59,168 nucleotides of DNA. It comes from Balnearium lithotrophicum (GTDB lineage Bacteria > Aquificota > Aquificia > Desulfurobacteriales > Desulfurobacteriaceae). A program made the position numbers and the translations under genes. Where the stretch lies: assembly GCF_900182585.1 (NCBI RefSeq), contig NZ_FXTM01000012.1, forward strand, positions 1 through 59,168, read 5' to 3'. The notes below the pieces were generated by a model. It did no database searches and was not told the DNA's origin. It was given only the letters and a program-made list of their open reading frames with translations. Below are positions 9,874-18,023 of this stretch, one piece after another (positions within the stretch are counted from its first letter, which is position 1; the number at the start of each line of letters is the position of its first letter).

Positions 9874-10667
9874 TTCCCTATCTCCATAACCCTTACTCTG
9901 TTCATGTAGAATTCAGGAACAAAAAGTTTACCCTTGTAATAACCTATATCTGCCGGTGATATTAATCCCGAAGCTACAAGCTTAACTTTACCATTCTTCA
10001 AACTGTAAATCTTTCCAGCAGAAAAGTCTGAAAAGAGAATTGTCCCATCTTCAGTAACAACAACCCCATCAAGGTTCTCAAATCCCGAAGCTAAAACCTT
10101 TATCTCTCTGTTTTTGTCAACCTCTAAAACCTTACCTCCTCCCCAGCTTACAACAATCATCCTTCCATCTGGAGTAAATGCTATCCCGTTGGGACCCTCC
10201 AACTTGGAGCTCCTTAAAAACTCCTTAACAGAATAGGTTTTACCATCGATTTCATAAATGGTATTTGTTTGAGTATCTGAGACGTAAACCTTTCCCTTAA
10301 AAGAGCAAGAATCGTTTAAGAACTTTGCTCCAGGAATTTTTACCTCCCTTTCAAACCTTCCACTCTCTGGGTCTGCAACGACAACCCTATCTATGTCCGT
10401 AACAAAGAGCTTTCCGCTACAGAAGGTTACCCCTTTGGGAGCGTTAAGCCCTGTAACAAACTTAAGTTTCTCAACCTTTCCGTTTAAATCTGCAAGTGCG
10501 ACAAATCCATCCCCGTCCTTTTTATCAGGAGGTAGGTTGCCGATGTTTGAAATGTAAATGTGACCTTTATAGTACTGTGCACTTTCAGGGGTTTTTAATC
10601 CCTGATTTATGTTGAACAGAAAAACAACGGTCGTTAAAAATAGCGTAAACCCTGCCACTATCCCCAT
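9870..10667 (-). CDS. Membrane-anchored SMP-30/NHL-like beta-propeller protein
   Basis: 265 residues. One N-terminal membrane segment (about 2-20) followed by repeated beta-propeller blades of the SMP-30/gluconolactonase or NHL type: APKGVTFCSGKLFVTDIDR, LNDSCSFKGKVYVSDTQTN, GPNGIAFTPDGRMIVVSWGGG, LDGVVVTEDGTILFSDFSAG and a last PADIGYYKGKLFVPEF blade. The domain should lie outside the inner membrane. Catalytic metal ligands of gluconolactonases cannot be assigned confidently, so a binding or assembly role is as likely as enzymatic activity. It overlaps nadK upstream by 10 bases and rapZ downstream. Confidence 0.7.
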   Translation of the reverse strand: MGIVAGFTLFLTTVVFLFNINQGLKTPESAQYYKGHIYISNIGNLPPDKKDGDGFVALADLNGKVEKLKFVTGLNAPKGVTFCSGKLFVTDIDRVVVADPESGRFEREVKIPGAKFLNDSCSFKGKVYVSDTQTNTIYEIDGKTYSVKEFLRSSKLEGPNGIAFTPDGRMIVVSWGGGKVLEVDKNREIKVLASGFENLDGVVVTEDGTILFSDFSAGKIYSLKNGKVKLVASGLISPADIGYYKGKLFVPEFYMNRVRVMEIGK

Positions 10668-11554
10668 TTTAGCTTCTCCCTCAATGTTTGATAGTAGGAC
10701 TTGTTAGGGTCTCTCAGTATCAAAAGGTCGTAGGGGGAGCGGGTTATCTCTATCGTGTCTCCAACGCGGAGCTCTATCCCCTCCTGACCGTCAAATATGA
10801 CCATAACGTTCTCACTTTCGGTTTTTAACCTCGCACTCAAACAGGTCTCACCACTTAAAACTAAAGGCCTTAACGTAAGTGTGTGGGGACAGATGGGAGT
10901 TAGGAGCATTGCATTCAAGGTCGGGTAAATTATCGGTCCACCTGCAGAGAGGGAATAGGCAGTTGAACCTGTTGGGGTTGCAACTATAACGCCATCACCT
11001 CTAAAGGTCGTTACGTAGTCCTTACCAGCAGTTACTTCAACCTCTATTATTCTTGCCAAAGTATCCCTCTTTATTGCCACCTCATTTACACACCTGTATA
11101 TTGAAACGTGGCCGTTCCTCCTTAAAACCTTAACTCTCAGGACAGGTCTGTTTTCAACTACAAACTCTCCCTTTAGAACTCTCTCTATACACTCCTCAAT
11201 TTCATCTATGGTTATTTCAGCCAAAAAGCCAAGTGTCCCAAAGTTTATTCCCAAAATTGGAACTGGTCTCTTGTCAACTAACTTTGCAACGGTTAAAAAC
11301 GTTCCATCCCCCCCCAAAACCAGAATAAGCTCAACCTTGTCGGGAAGGAGGAGCCTGTCTATAACCTTTATCTTCTCAAACTCTGAACACCAATTTATTC
11401 CCACAAGCCGACACGTCTCCTCGTCTGTAAATACCTTTACTCCACTTTCAAGGAGTTTCTTTGAAACCCTTTTAAATCCCTCTCCACTCTCGGGCTTTGT
11501 GGGGTTTGCAACGATTCCTACCTTTTTAAAAACCGGCTGCCTTTCTCCTGTCAT
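10658..11554 (-). CDS. nadK: NAD kinase
   Basis: 298 residues. It phosphorylates NAD+ to NADP+. The signature GGDGTFL starts at about residue 81; NFGTLGFLAE and TPTGSTAYSLSAGGPII form the nucleotide and NAD sites. ATG 11554 lies inside the 3' end of the DnaC-like gene, with AAGGAG directly abutting the start codon. That is unusually tight, so initiation may depend on coupling to the upstream gene. No better-spaced alternative start was found. Confidence 0.95.
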   Translation of the reverse strand: MTGERQPVFKKVGIVANPTKPESGEGFKRVSKKLLESGVKVFTDEETCRLVGINWCSEFEKIKVIDRLLLPDKVELILVLGGDGTFLTVAKLVDKRPVPILGINFGTLGFLAEITIDEIEECIERVLKGEFVVENRPVLRVKVLRRNGHVSIYRCVNEVAIKRDTLARIIEVEVTAGKDYVTTFRGDGVIVATPTGSTAYSLSAGGPIIYPTLNAMLLTPICPHTLTLRPLVLSGETCLSARLKTESENVMVIFDGQEGIELRVGDTIEITRSPYDLLILRDPNKSYYQTLREKLKWG

Positions 11555-12206
11555 CTCCTTCCACCTTAACTATTTGGCACATATCATAAAGTCTTGACTC
11601 CGTTCTCTCGTCAAACTTTGCAAGAAACGAGTCTGAGGAGTAGGTATCAAACCTTAAATTTGTTGTAATTACCGTTGGCAAACTCTGGGTGTACCTGTAA
11701 TTGACGATTTCAGATAGAATGTCCTTTGCCCAATCCGTATTCCTTTCGGCTCCTACATCGTCGAGTATGAGGAGTGGAACTTTCCTAACAGAGTCGAGTA
11801 TTTCTGAGGAGGAGGTTCTGCTTTCGTAGGAGCTCTTTAGGTCTAAAAGGAGTCCCCTAAAGTCACAGAATATTCCCCTAAGCCCCTTAAACTCAATTAT
11901 GTTTTGAAGGGTTGCTACTGCTAAGTGAGTCTTTCCGGTTCCTGGAGGACCGTAGAGGAGTATTCCCTTACTTACAAAGGGAAACTGGAAGAAGAATTCC
12001 TTACATACTTTTAGAGCTCTAAACTGGTACTGATTTTGAGGCTGATAGTTTTTAAACCTGCACTTTCTGTACCTTCTGGGAATTCCGGAGGATGCAAGAA
12101 ATTCTTTGCTAAACTTCTTAAACTGACAGCGGCATCTTCTTGCAAACCTCTTTCCCCTTACCTCCTCAATAACCCAACCAGTACCCTTACAAATTTGACA
12201 CTCCAA
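11526..12206 (-). CDS. DnaC/DnaI-like helicase-loader AAA+ ATPase
   Basis: 226 residues, TTG start with GAGG seven bases upstream. Zinc-binding cysteines C3, C6, C25 and C27 are followed by an AAA+ domain with Walker A GPPGTGKT (86-93), Walker B LLILDDVG (about 146-152) and sensor-1 TVITTNL. This is the build of DnaC/DnaI helicase loaders, related to the IstB helper ATPases of IS21. There is no IS21 transposase beside it and the neighbours are housekeeping genes, so a chromosomal DnaB loader is more likely. First gene of the minus operon leading to nadK. Confidence 0.8.
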   Translation of the reverse strand: MECQICKGTGWVIEEVRGKRFARRCRCQFKKFSKEFLASSGIPRRYRKCRFKNYQPQNQYQFRALKVCKEFFFQFPFVSKGILLYGPPGTGKTHLAVATLQNIIEFKGLRGIFCDFRGLLLDLKSSYESRTSSSEILDSVRKVPLLILDDVGAERNTDWAKDILSEIVNYRYTQSLPTVITTNLRFDTYSSDSFLAKFDERTESRLYDMCQIVKVEGDDRRKAAGF

Positions 12207-12223
12207 TATTTACCTCGTAGATT
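12195..12223 (+). promoter_or_regulatory. mqnC promoter
   Basis: TTGACA (12195-12200), 17-base spacer, TAGATT (12218-12223), about 40 bases before the mqnC ATG. The -35 element overlaps the first codons of the divergent DnaC-like gene. On the other strand a TATAAT (12244-12239) could serve that gene. Confidence 0.65.
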
Positions 12224-12262
12224 TTCCTAACAAGTCTAATTATAGTCCTCAAAGGAGAGAAA

Positions 12263-13333
12263 ATGGATTTAGTCGAAAAAGTGATAAGTGGAGAAAGAAT
12301 CAACGAGAAAGAAGCGTTGGAACTTCTAAGGAACTTTGACCTATTAACGTTAGGACATCTTGCAAATTACGTTAGAAATAGAATCCACCCTGAAAGGGAA
12401 GTTACGTTTGTCATAGATAGAAATATTAACTACACAAACATCTGCATATGTAAGTGTAGGTTCTGTGCCTTTTACAGGGAAAAGGGAGCTCCCGATGCCT
12501 ACGTTATAGACAGAGAAACCCTAAGGGAAAAGATTAGAGAAACAGTTGAGTTAGGCGGTACTGCAATCTTACTCCAGGGAGGGCTTCACCCAGACCTCAA
12601 AATTGACTACTATGAAGAACTCCTCTCCTTTATAAAAGAGGAGTTTCCACAGATTCACATCCACGGATTTTCTGCTCCAGAGATTGTTCATATCTCGAGA
12701 GTTTCTAACCTCTCCATAGAGGAAGTAATAGAAAGGTTAAAGAGGGCTGGACTCGGTTCAATTCCTGGAGGAGGAGCCGAAATTCTGGTTGATAGAGTGA
12801 GGGAGAGGATTGCCCCTAACAAGGCAAAAACAGGGGAATGGTTAAACGTTCATAGAACTGCCCACAGGTTAGGACTGAGGACGACTGCAACAATGATGTT
12901 CGGAAGTTTAGATACTGACGAAGATATTGTTGAACACTTGAGGGTTGTAAGGGAGCTTCAGGATGAAACTGGAGGATTTACTGCATTTATTCCTTGGAGT
13001 TACCAACCTGACAATACGGAGCTTGGAAGGGTGGTTAAGGAGAAAGCAAGTGGAGAAAAATATTTAAGGGTTTTAGCCGTATCGAGAATTTATCTGGACA
13101 ACGTTGAAAATGTTCAGGCTTCATGGGTTACTCAAGGAGGAAAAGTTGCTCAAGTGGCACTAAAGTTTGGAGCTAACGATTTTGGCTCTCTGATGATAGA
13201 GGAGAACGTTGTTGCAGCTGCAGGTGTCAAGTTCAGAATGCCACTTTCAGAAATAGTAAGGCTCATAAAGGATGCAGGTTTTACTCCTGTTCAAAGGGAT
13301 ACATTATACAGAAAAGTTAGATTTTTCTATTAG
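12263..13333 (+). CDS. mqnC: Cyclic dehypoxanthinyl futalosine synthase (radical SAM)
   Basis: 356 residues. A radical-SAM enzyme of the futalosine route to menaquinone; it cyclises dehypoxanthine futalosine. The 4Fe-4S motif is C61-x3-C65-x2-C68 followed by AFYR. The preceding VTFVIDRNINYTN and the later IPGGGAEIL and RTTATMMFG motifs match MqnC better than MqnE or the F420 enzyme CofH, which are related. ATG has AAGGAGAG upstream. It stands alone with its own promoter; no other menaquinone gene is in the window. The last 30 bases overlap the convergent PilZ gene. Confidence 0.92.
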   Translation: MDLVEKVISGERINEKEALELLRNFDLLTLGHLANYVRNRIHPEREVTFVIDRNINYTNICICKCRFCAFYREKGAPDAYVIDRETLREKIRETVELGGTAILLQGGLHPDLKIDYYEELLSFIKEEFPQIHIHGFSAPEIVHISRVSNLSIEEVIERLKRAGLGSIPGGGAEILVDRVRERIAPNKAKTGEWLNVHRTAHRLGLRTTATMMFGSLDTDEDIVEHLRVVRELQDETGGFTAFIPWSYQPDNTELGRVVKEKASGEKYLRVLAVSRIYLDNVENVQASWVTQGGKVAQVALKFGANDFGSLMIEENVVAAAGVKFRMPLSEIVRLIKDAGFTPVQRDTLYRKVRFFY

Positions 13334-13915
13334 AATCTCCTTTACCTGTTTTACATAATTTTTAACCAGGTAGTTCAACAAATTAAAACTTGAACTTTCT
13401 ATTTTACACCCTAATATAACTCCACTCTTTTCCTCTTCTCTTCTTAAAACTCTAAGGGTTAGTATTTTACTTCTATGCTGAAGAGTTAAAACTTGATTCG
13501 GTTTGATATCTACATTCTTTTCAAAAAAGAGTTTAACTCCACCTAAACTCATATCAAGTATGAATGCGTCTATATTTAATTCCAAAACTTTAAATTTCTC
13601 CTGTATACAGACAGCTATTCTTTCAAATAATCTTTTTTCATCTAATACTTCATCATCAAGAGTAATTACATGAACAATATTGTTTATTATTTCTTTAATT
13701 CTTGCTCTCAGCAATCTCTTGGTTCTTTTTTCATCCTTGTAGATATAAAATTCTTTATTTAGAAGAATTTTCTCAACTCCTGGAGGAAGAAAATTGAAAG
13801 CTTTTATAGTATTATCCGACATCTCTAAAACATCAAAACTTAGAAGAATAGGTAGAGTTATCTCTACTTCATTTAAACAACTAATTTTTTTATAAGTTAC
13901 TCCGTCCAATCTCAT
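13304..13915 (-). CDS. PilZ-domain c-di-GMP receptor protein
   Basis: 203 residues. The C-terminal half is a PilZ domain with both c-di-GMP motifs: R95-x3-R99 (KRLFERIAV) and D121-x-S-x-x-G (DMSLGGVKL). The N-terminal 90 residues form a YcgR-N-like beta-rich region (PGVEKILLNKEFYIYKDEKR). The ATG directly follows the stop codon of the chemoreceptor gene (TAA ATG), so the two are co-transcribed and probably translationally coupled. This suggests that c-di-GMP modulates output of the receptor or of the motility machinery. The effect itself is inferred. Confidence 0.8.
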   Translation of the reverse strand: MRLDGVTYKKISCLNEVEITLPILLSFDVLEMSDNTIKAFNFLPPGVEKILLNKEFYIYKDEKRTKRLLRARIKEIINNIVHVITLDDEVLDEKRLFERIAVCIQEKFKVLELNIDAFILDMSLGGVKLFFEKNVDIKPNQVLTLQHRSKILTLRVLRREEEKSGVILGCKIESSSFNLLNYLVKNYVKQVKEILIEKSNFSV

Positions 13916-15718
13916 TTATTCTTCCTTCATCTTTTCGATGATTTCCTCAAAATTCTCTATAACAGTTTCAATAAGGCTTTCGAATTTTTCAAAGTCCTTT
14001 TCTTGTAGTTCCCTCCTCTTAATCTTGTTAAATATCTCCTTAGCAGTGTTAAAGGTTAACGTTAGGTTCTCCTCAAGGTTGTTTATCGACTCAGAGAGTT
14101 TCATGTTCTTGATAAATTTAAGCCTCTTTACAATCCAGTCCTTCAAGGGAGACTGGTCAAAATCCAAGAGGACAGGATTTTCTAAAGCGTTTGGTAGCCT
14201 TGCAAGCCAGTCAGAAAACAGTTCAATACCTTCAATAACAACTGACAAATCTCCAATATTAAAGTAAGAAATATTTTCATGAACTGTTTTAACAGATGAC
14301 CTTGTTCTGATTATCTTTTCTTGAAGCTTTTTAAATACGTTTTGGAATCTCGAAACTTCTGTATTTATAGTCGATATATTTTCCCTAACAGTATCGAGAG
14401 CCCCGACCTGTTGATTTATAGAAAAGAGCACCTTGTTTGTAACTTCAATTAAGGACTCTACAGATGCCCTTATTCCTTTGAGAACTTCCTCTGTTCTTGC
14501 CATTTCAGACTTAACTTTTATAGCCTCAGAAGCCCTTTCTTCCAAATCGTTAGAGAAGGACTCAATAAGGGATATTATCGTGCCCACTATATTACCTATC
14601 TCTTCAGCAGAGGAAACAGTTCTTGAAGCTAACTTTCTAACTTCCTCAGCTACAACTGCAAAACCTCTTCCTGCCTCACCTGCCCTTGCTGCCTCTATAG
14701 CTGCGTTAAGGGCAAGGAGATTGGTTTGGTCAGCAATTCCTTTTATAGTTTCAACAACATCCTGTATTTTGACAGAACTTTGCTGAAGTTCCTCTATTCT
14801 CTCCTTCAATCTTATAACCTTATCAGCTAAAAGCTGAACATCGTTGACAGAACGGGAAACAATTTCCTTCCCTTTTTCAGTTTCCTTGTCAACTCTCTTT
14901 ACCTCTTCGGAAGAGGTATTAATAAGCCTGTTAACATCAGAGATAGACTCGGCCAAAACTTCCGATGAAATGGAAAGCTCTACGAATTTTTCATGGATTT
15001 CCTTGTTTCTCAAATCTGTATTGAAAAGCTCGGCAACTAAGAAGCTTGCATCACTGGAAACTTTAGATGAAAGAGCCTCAAGTTCCTTAAAGGTTTCTCT
15101 AATCCAGTTGAGAAATCTATTGAACTCTGAAGCGAGTTCTCCTAGTTCGTCCTGTTTTTTAACATTAAGTTTTTGGGTTAAGTCTCCCTTCTCTATTTTC
15201 TTCATCGTTTCTATCATTTCACTTAGGGGAGCAACTATAGCTCTGTAGGTACTTAGAGCTCCAATTCCTATAATAAACAGGCTGAAGAGAGGAATAATTC
15301 TTACTACAGTTGCTGCCAACGAAAGTACAGAGTCTGCACTCTGCTCTATGTTTTTTTCAATGTTCAGAAGCTCTTTTTCTATTAAAGCTATATCCTTCTC
15401 AATTTGTGAAGCTGGAGCTCCATTTACCAATTTTGAAATGATAGAAAGGGTTGTTGTGTATGCATTAACCACTTCGGGAGAGGAAAATTTGGATAATTCG
15501 TTAACTTTCTCCTCCAAAATTTTTGCAGCTTCACTTCTCTTGTTCTGTTCAAGTAGAACCTCTACCTTAGGTAAACTCTTTTCTACACTTTCTATAACTT
15601 CTGCTTTTTGATTTATCTCTTTATATTTCTCTATTTTGTGGTAAGCAAACTCAGTAAGAATTAGAATAATTAAAACTTCTATTACAAGAGACACCACCAA
15701 TTTTGTTTTTATTCTCAT
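13916..15718 (-). CDS. Methyl-accepting chemotaxis protein with degenerate CZB-like tail
   Basis: 600 residues. TM1 about 7-25, a short helical periplasmic region, TM2 about 138-158, HAMP (about 160-212), then the coiled-coil signalling domain with the invariant hairpin tip around residues 327-357 ([18 protein letters not shown]...). The last 120 residues after the signalling helix resemble a CZB zinc-sensing domain (FSDWLARL...[11 protein letters not shown]...[16 protein letters not shown]). The usual His/Cys ligands are all replaced, so zinc sensing is unlikely. No pentapeptide CheR tether is visible. It probably feeds CheA/CheW encoded elsewhere. It has its own promoter and is followed immediately by the PilZ gene. 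Confidence 0.92.
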   Translation of the reverse strand: MRIKTKLVVSLVIEVLIILILTEFAYHKIEKYKEINQKAEVIESVEKSLPKVEVLLEQNKRSEAAKILEEKVNELSKFSSPEVVNAYTTTLSIISKLVNGAPASQIEKDIALIEKELLNIEKNIEQSADSVLSLAATVVRIIPLFSLFIIGIGALSTYRAIVAPLSEMIETMKKIEKGDLTQKLNVKKQDELGELASEFNRFLNWIRETFKELEALSSKVSSDASFLVAELFNTDLRNKEIHEKFVELSISSEVLAESISDVNRLINTSSEEVKRVDKETEKGKEIVSRSVNDVQLLADKVIRLKERIEELQQSSVKIQDVVETIKGIADQTNLLALNAAIEAARAGEAGRGFAVVAEEVRKLASRTVSSAEEIGNIVGTIISLIESFSNDLEERASEAIKVKSEMARTEEVLKGIRASVESLIEVTNKVLFSINQQVGALDTVRENISTINTEVSRFQNVFKKLQEKIIRTRSSVKTVHENISYFNIGDLSVVIEGIELFSDWLARLPNALENPVLLDFDQSPLKDWIVKRLKFIKNMKLSESINNLEENLTLTFNTAKEIFNKIKRRELQEKDFEKFESLIETVIENFEEIIEKMKEE

Positions 15719-15744
15719 AACTCCCTCTCTGTGAACGGATTTAA

Positions 15745-15776
15745 TTTATTATCCGAAAAAAATTCGTATAATTCAA
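15745..15776. promoter_or_regulatory. Overlapping divergent promoters (MCP and rumA-type gene)
   Basis: Minus strand: TTGAAT (15776-15771), 17-base spacer, GATAAT (15753-15748) toward the chemoreceptor. Plus strand: a perfect TATAAT (15767-15772) with a poor -35 (TTTATT, spacer 16) toward the methyltransferase gene. The two sites interleave, so the polymerases would compete. Confidence 0.55.
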
Positions 15777-15797
15777 TAGCTTTCAAAGGAGGGAAGC

Positions 15798-17084
15798 TTG
15801 GAAAAGAGCTTTAAATTAAAGATTGAAAAGTTGGTCTACGGTGGAAGGGGGCTTGGAAGGATAAACGGCAGAGCAGTCTTTGTTCCCTTCACAGCTCCCG
15901 AGGATGTTGTCTTGGTTGAAGAGAGGAGCAGAAAGAGTGGTTACAGTGAGGCTGAAGTAGTAAAAATCTTGAAAAGGAGCCCTTACAGGGTTAAGCCTAA
16001 ATGTCCCTACTTTGGGAAGTGTGGAGGGTGTGACTGGCAACACATCCCCTACGAGAAACAGGTTGAGTTTAAAAGGGATATTTTAGAGGAGAACCTTCAA
16101 AAAATTGGGAAAATAAAAAAACCAAACATAGATGAGGTTATCCCGTCTCCCTCTTCCTGGAACTACAGGAACAGGGCTCAGATAAAGGTTAAGAAAGGAA
16201 AGGTTGGTTTCTTTGAGAAAAACTCCCACCAAGTAGTTGATATAGACAGCTGTCCCCTTTTAAAGGAGGATATTTCAGGAATATTTCCAAGACTAAAAAA
16301 ACTTTTAAGGGAAATTCCTACAGAGCCTTTAGAGTTTCACGTCTACTCTTCCGGAAAAGATGAAGTTTTATTAAAGATTATTTTTCCAAAGAGATTCAAG
16401 AGATTCGAAATTCCACTCAGTAAATTAAAAGGCATTTTAGGTGTAAATCTCGTTGGTTACGGAATTTACAGGCAGGGCGATGTTTTCCCTGAAAGAATTA
16501 GGTTTTTCGGTAGGGACTTTACCTATGAAACAGTGGGGAGATTTAAGTTTAGGATAAGCGCCGATTCCTTCTTTCAGGTAAACAGATTTCAGGTTAAAAA
16601 CCTCATAGATAAGGTTTCCCAAGTTGCAAAGGAGTACCAGTACATGCTTGCAGGGGACCTATACTGCGGTGTTGGTACGTTCACCATCCCAGTTGGGAGT
16701 TACGTCCACAGGGCTTTTGGAATAGAGTCAAACTTCTCAGCAGTCAGTGATGCACTCTACAACAAGGACATAAACGGTTTAAGAAATGTAACGTTCTTTT
16801 GTAGGGAGACGGAGGAGGGGCTTGAAATAGTTAAGGAGTACAATCCAGACCTCTTAATAATAGACCCTCCAAGGAGCGGTTTAAACGAGAGGATAATTAG
16901 GGAAATTTCAAAATTAACAAGGCTTAAAAAGATTGTTTACGTTTCGTGCAATCCTTCAACACTTGCAAGGGATATAGCAACCTTTTATAGGCACGGGATA
17001 AGTATGGAAAGAGCAAAACTCATAGATATGTTCCCTCAAACGTACCACGTTGAAACGATAGCTTACTTGAGGAAGGTGAGGTAA
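15798..17084 (+). CDS. 23S rRNA (uracil-C5)-methyltransferase, RumA/RlmD family
   Basis: 428 residues, TTG start with AAGGAGGG upstream. An N-terminal TRAM domain (about 1-60) is followed by a 4Fe-4S cluster site C69-x5-C75-x2-C78 plus C152. The SAM domain has LYCGVGTFTIP, and the catalytic loop YVSCNPSTLARD carries the nucleophile Cys. The enzyme adds a methyl group to C5 of a specific uridine, in rRNA for RlmC/RlmD or in tRNA for TrmA. The iron-sulfur motif favours the rRNA enzymes, but the exact target uridine cannot be read from sequence. Stop and start overlap with pyrD (TAATG). Confidence 0.9.
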   Translation: MEKSFKLKIEKLVYGGRGLGRINGRAVFVPFTAPEDVVLVEERSRKSGYSEAEVVKILKRSPYRVKPKCPYFGKCGGCDWQHIPYEKQVEFKRDILEENLQKIGKIKKPNIDEVIPSPSSWNYRNRAQIKVKKGKVGFFEKNSHQVVDIDSCPLLKEDISGIFPRLKKLLREIPTEPLEFHVYSSGKDEVLLKIIFPKRFKRFEIPLSKLKGILGVNLVGYGIYRQGDVFPERIRFFGRDFTYETVGRFKFRISADSFFQVNRFQVKNLIDKVSQVAKEYQYMLAGDLYCGVGTFTIPVGSYVHRAFGIESNFSAVSDALYNKDINGLRNVTFFCRETEEGLEIVKEYNPDLLIIDPPRSGLNERIIREISKLTRLKKIVYVSCNPSTLARDIATFYRHGISMERAKLIDMFPQTYHVETIAYLRKVR

Positions 17085-17989
17085 TGTTAAAGGTGAGTTT
17101 ATTTGGGGTCAGGTTTGAAAATCCTGTCTGGACGGCTTCAGGAACCTTTGGGTTTGGGCTTGAATACTCTCAGTACGTTGACCTTAATAAAATTGGGGCG
17201 GTGTGTGTTAAGGGACTTTCTATAAAGCCGAGGGAGGGAAACGAACCTCCAAGAATCTGGGAAACTCCCTGTGGAATGCTCAATGCAATAGGTCTTCAAA
17301 ATCCGGGAGTTGACTACTTTGTCGAGAGAATTGTTCCGGAGCTCCAAAACTACAGGTGCCGTGTAATAGCAAACATCTACGGTTCAACAGTTGAGGAGTA
17401 CGTTGCAGTTGCCAGAGCCCTCAAAGGAGTGAACGGGGTTGACGCTCTTGAACTGAACATCTCCTGTCCAAACGTAAAAAAGGGTGGTCTTGCCTTTGGC
17501 GTTGACCCTGTTGAGGCTGCAAGGTTAACAGAGAAGGTAAAAGGTGCAACGGATAAGCCTGTAATAGTAAAGCTCTCCCCAAACGTTACAGACATTGTTG
17601 AAATAGCAAAGGCCATTGAATCGGCAGGTGCAGATGCTTTGTCTGCAATAAATACACTCCTTGGAATGGCAATAGATATTTACAGGAGGAAACCGAAGCT
17701 TAAAAACAAGTTCGGTGGACTATCAGGACCTGCTATAAAGCCCGTCGCCGTTAGAATGGTCTATCAGGTTTCAAGGGTTGTTAATATTCCCGTTATTGGA
17801 ATAGGGGGAATCTCAAGCTGGCAGGATGCTGTCGAATTTTTACTGGCTGGAGCCTCTGCAGTTCAGGTTGGTACGGCGAACTTTTTCAACCCAAAGGTGA
17901 CTGAGGAAATCGTAGAGGGAATTAAGAACTACCTGACAGAGAACGGCTATTCCCACGTTTCACAAATTGTTGGGAACATTGAGGAATAG
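17084..17989 (+). CDS. pyrD: Dihydroorotate dehydrogenase, class 1B catalytic subunit
   Basis: 301 residues. A cytosolic FMN enzyme that oxidises dihydroorotate to orotate in pyrimidine synthesis. Class 1 features: NISCPN with catalytic Cys-128, the FMN-binding PVIGIGGI and a final GASAVQVGTA. Class 1B enzymes normally pair with PyrK, an iron-sulfur/FAD subunit that passes electrons to NAD+. No pyrK lies next to this gene, so the partner is elsewhere or replaced. Start overlaps the upstream stop (TAATG). Confidence 0.93.
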   Translation: MLKVSLFGVRFENPVWTASGTFGFGLEYSQYVDLNKIGAVCVKGLSIKPREGNEPPRIWETPCGMLNAIGLQNPGVDYFVERIVPELQNYRCRVIANIYGSTVEEYVAVARALKGVNGVDALELNISCPNVKKGGLAFGVDPVEAARLTEKVKGATDKPVIVKLSPNVTDIVEIAKAIESAGADALSAINTLLGMAIDIYRRKPKLKNKFGGLSGPAIKPVAVRMVYQVSRVVNIPVIGIGGISSWQDAVEFLLAGASAVQVGTANFFNPKVTEEIVEGIKNYLTENGYSHVSQIVGNIEE

Positions 17990-17996
17990 GTATAAT
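17967..17996 (+). promoter_or_regulatory. iorAB promoter
   Basis: TTGTTG (17967-17972), 18-base spacer, TATAAT (17991-17996), 28 bases upstream of the chosen iorA start. It begins within the last codons of pyrD. Confidence 0.6.
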
Positions 17997-18023
17997 CGTA
18001 ACTATTCAGTTTGGGAGATGAAA

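Noticed and set aside
11526-12206. IS21-type IstB helper ATPase
   Set aside because: No IstA transposase or terminal repeats nearby; the N-terminal zinc cysteines and the operon with nadK fit a DnaC/DnaI-like loader better.
12263-13333. F420 synthase subunit CofH or MqnE
   Set aside because: The TFVIDRNINYTN segment before the cluster motif and the overall layout match MqnC more closely.
14844-15248. Serine-rich plus-strand frame opposite the chemoreceptor
   Set aside because: A by-product of the codons in the coiled-coil receptor; its low-complexity Ser/Leu composition is typical of antisense frames here.
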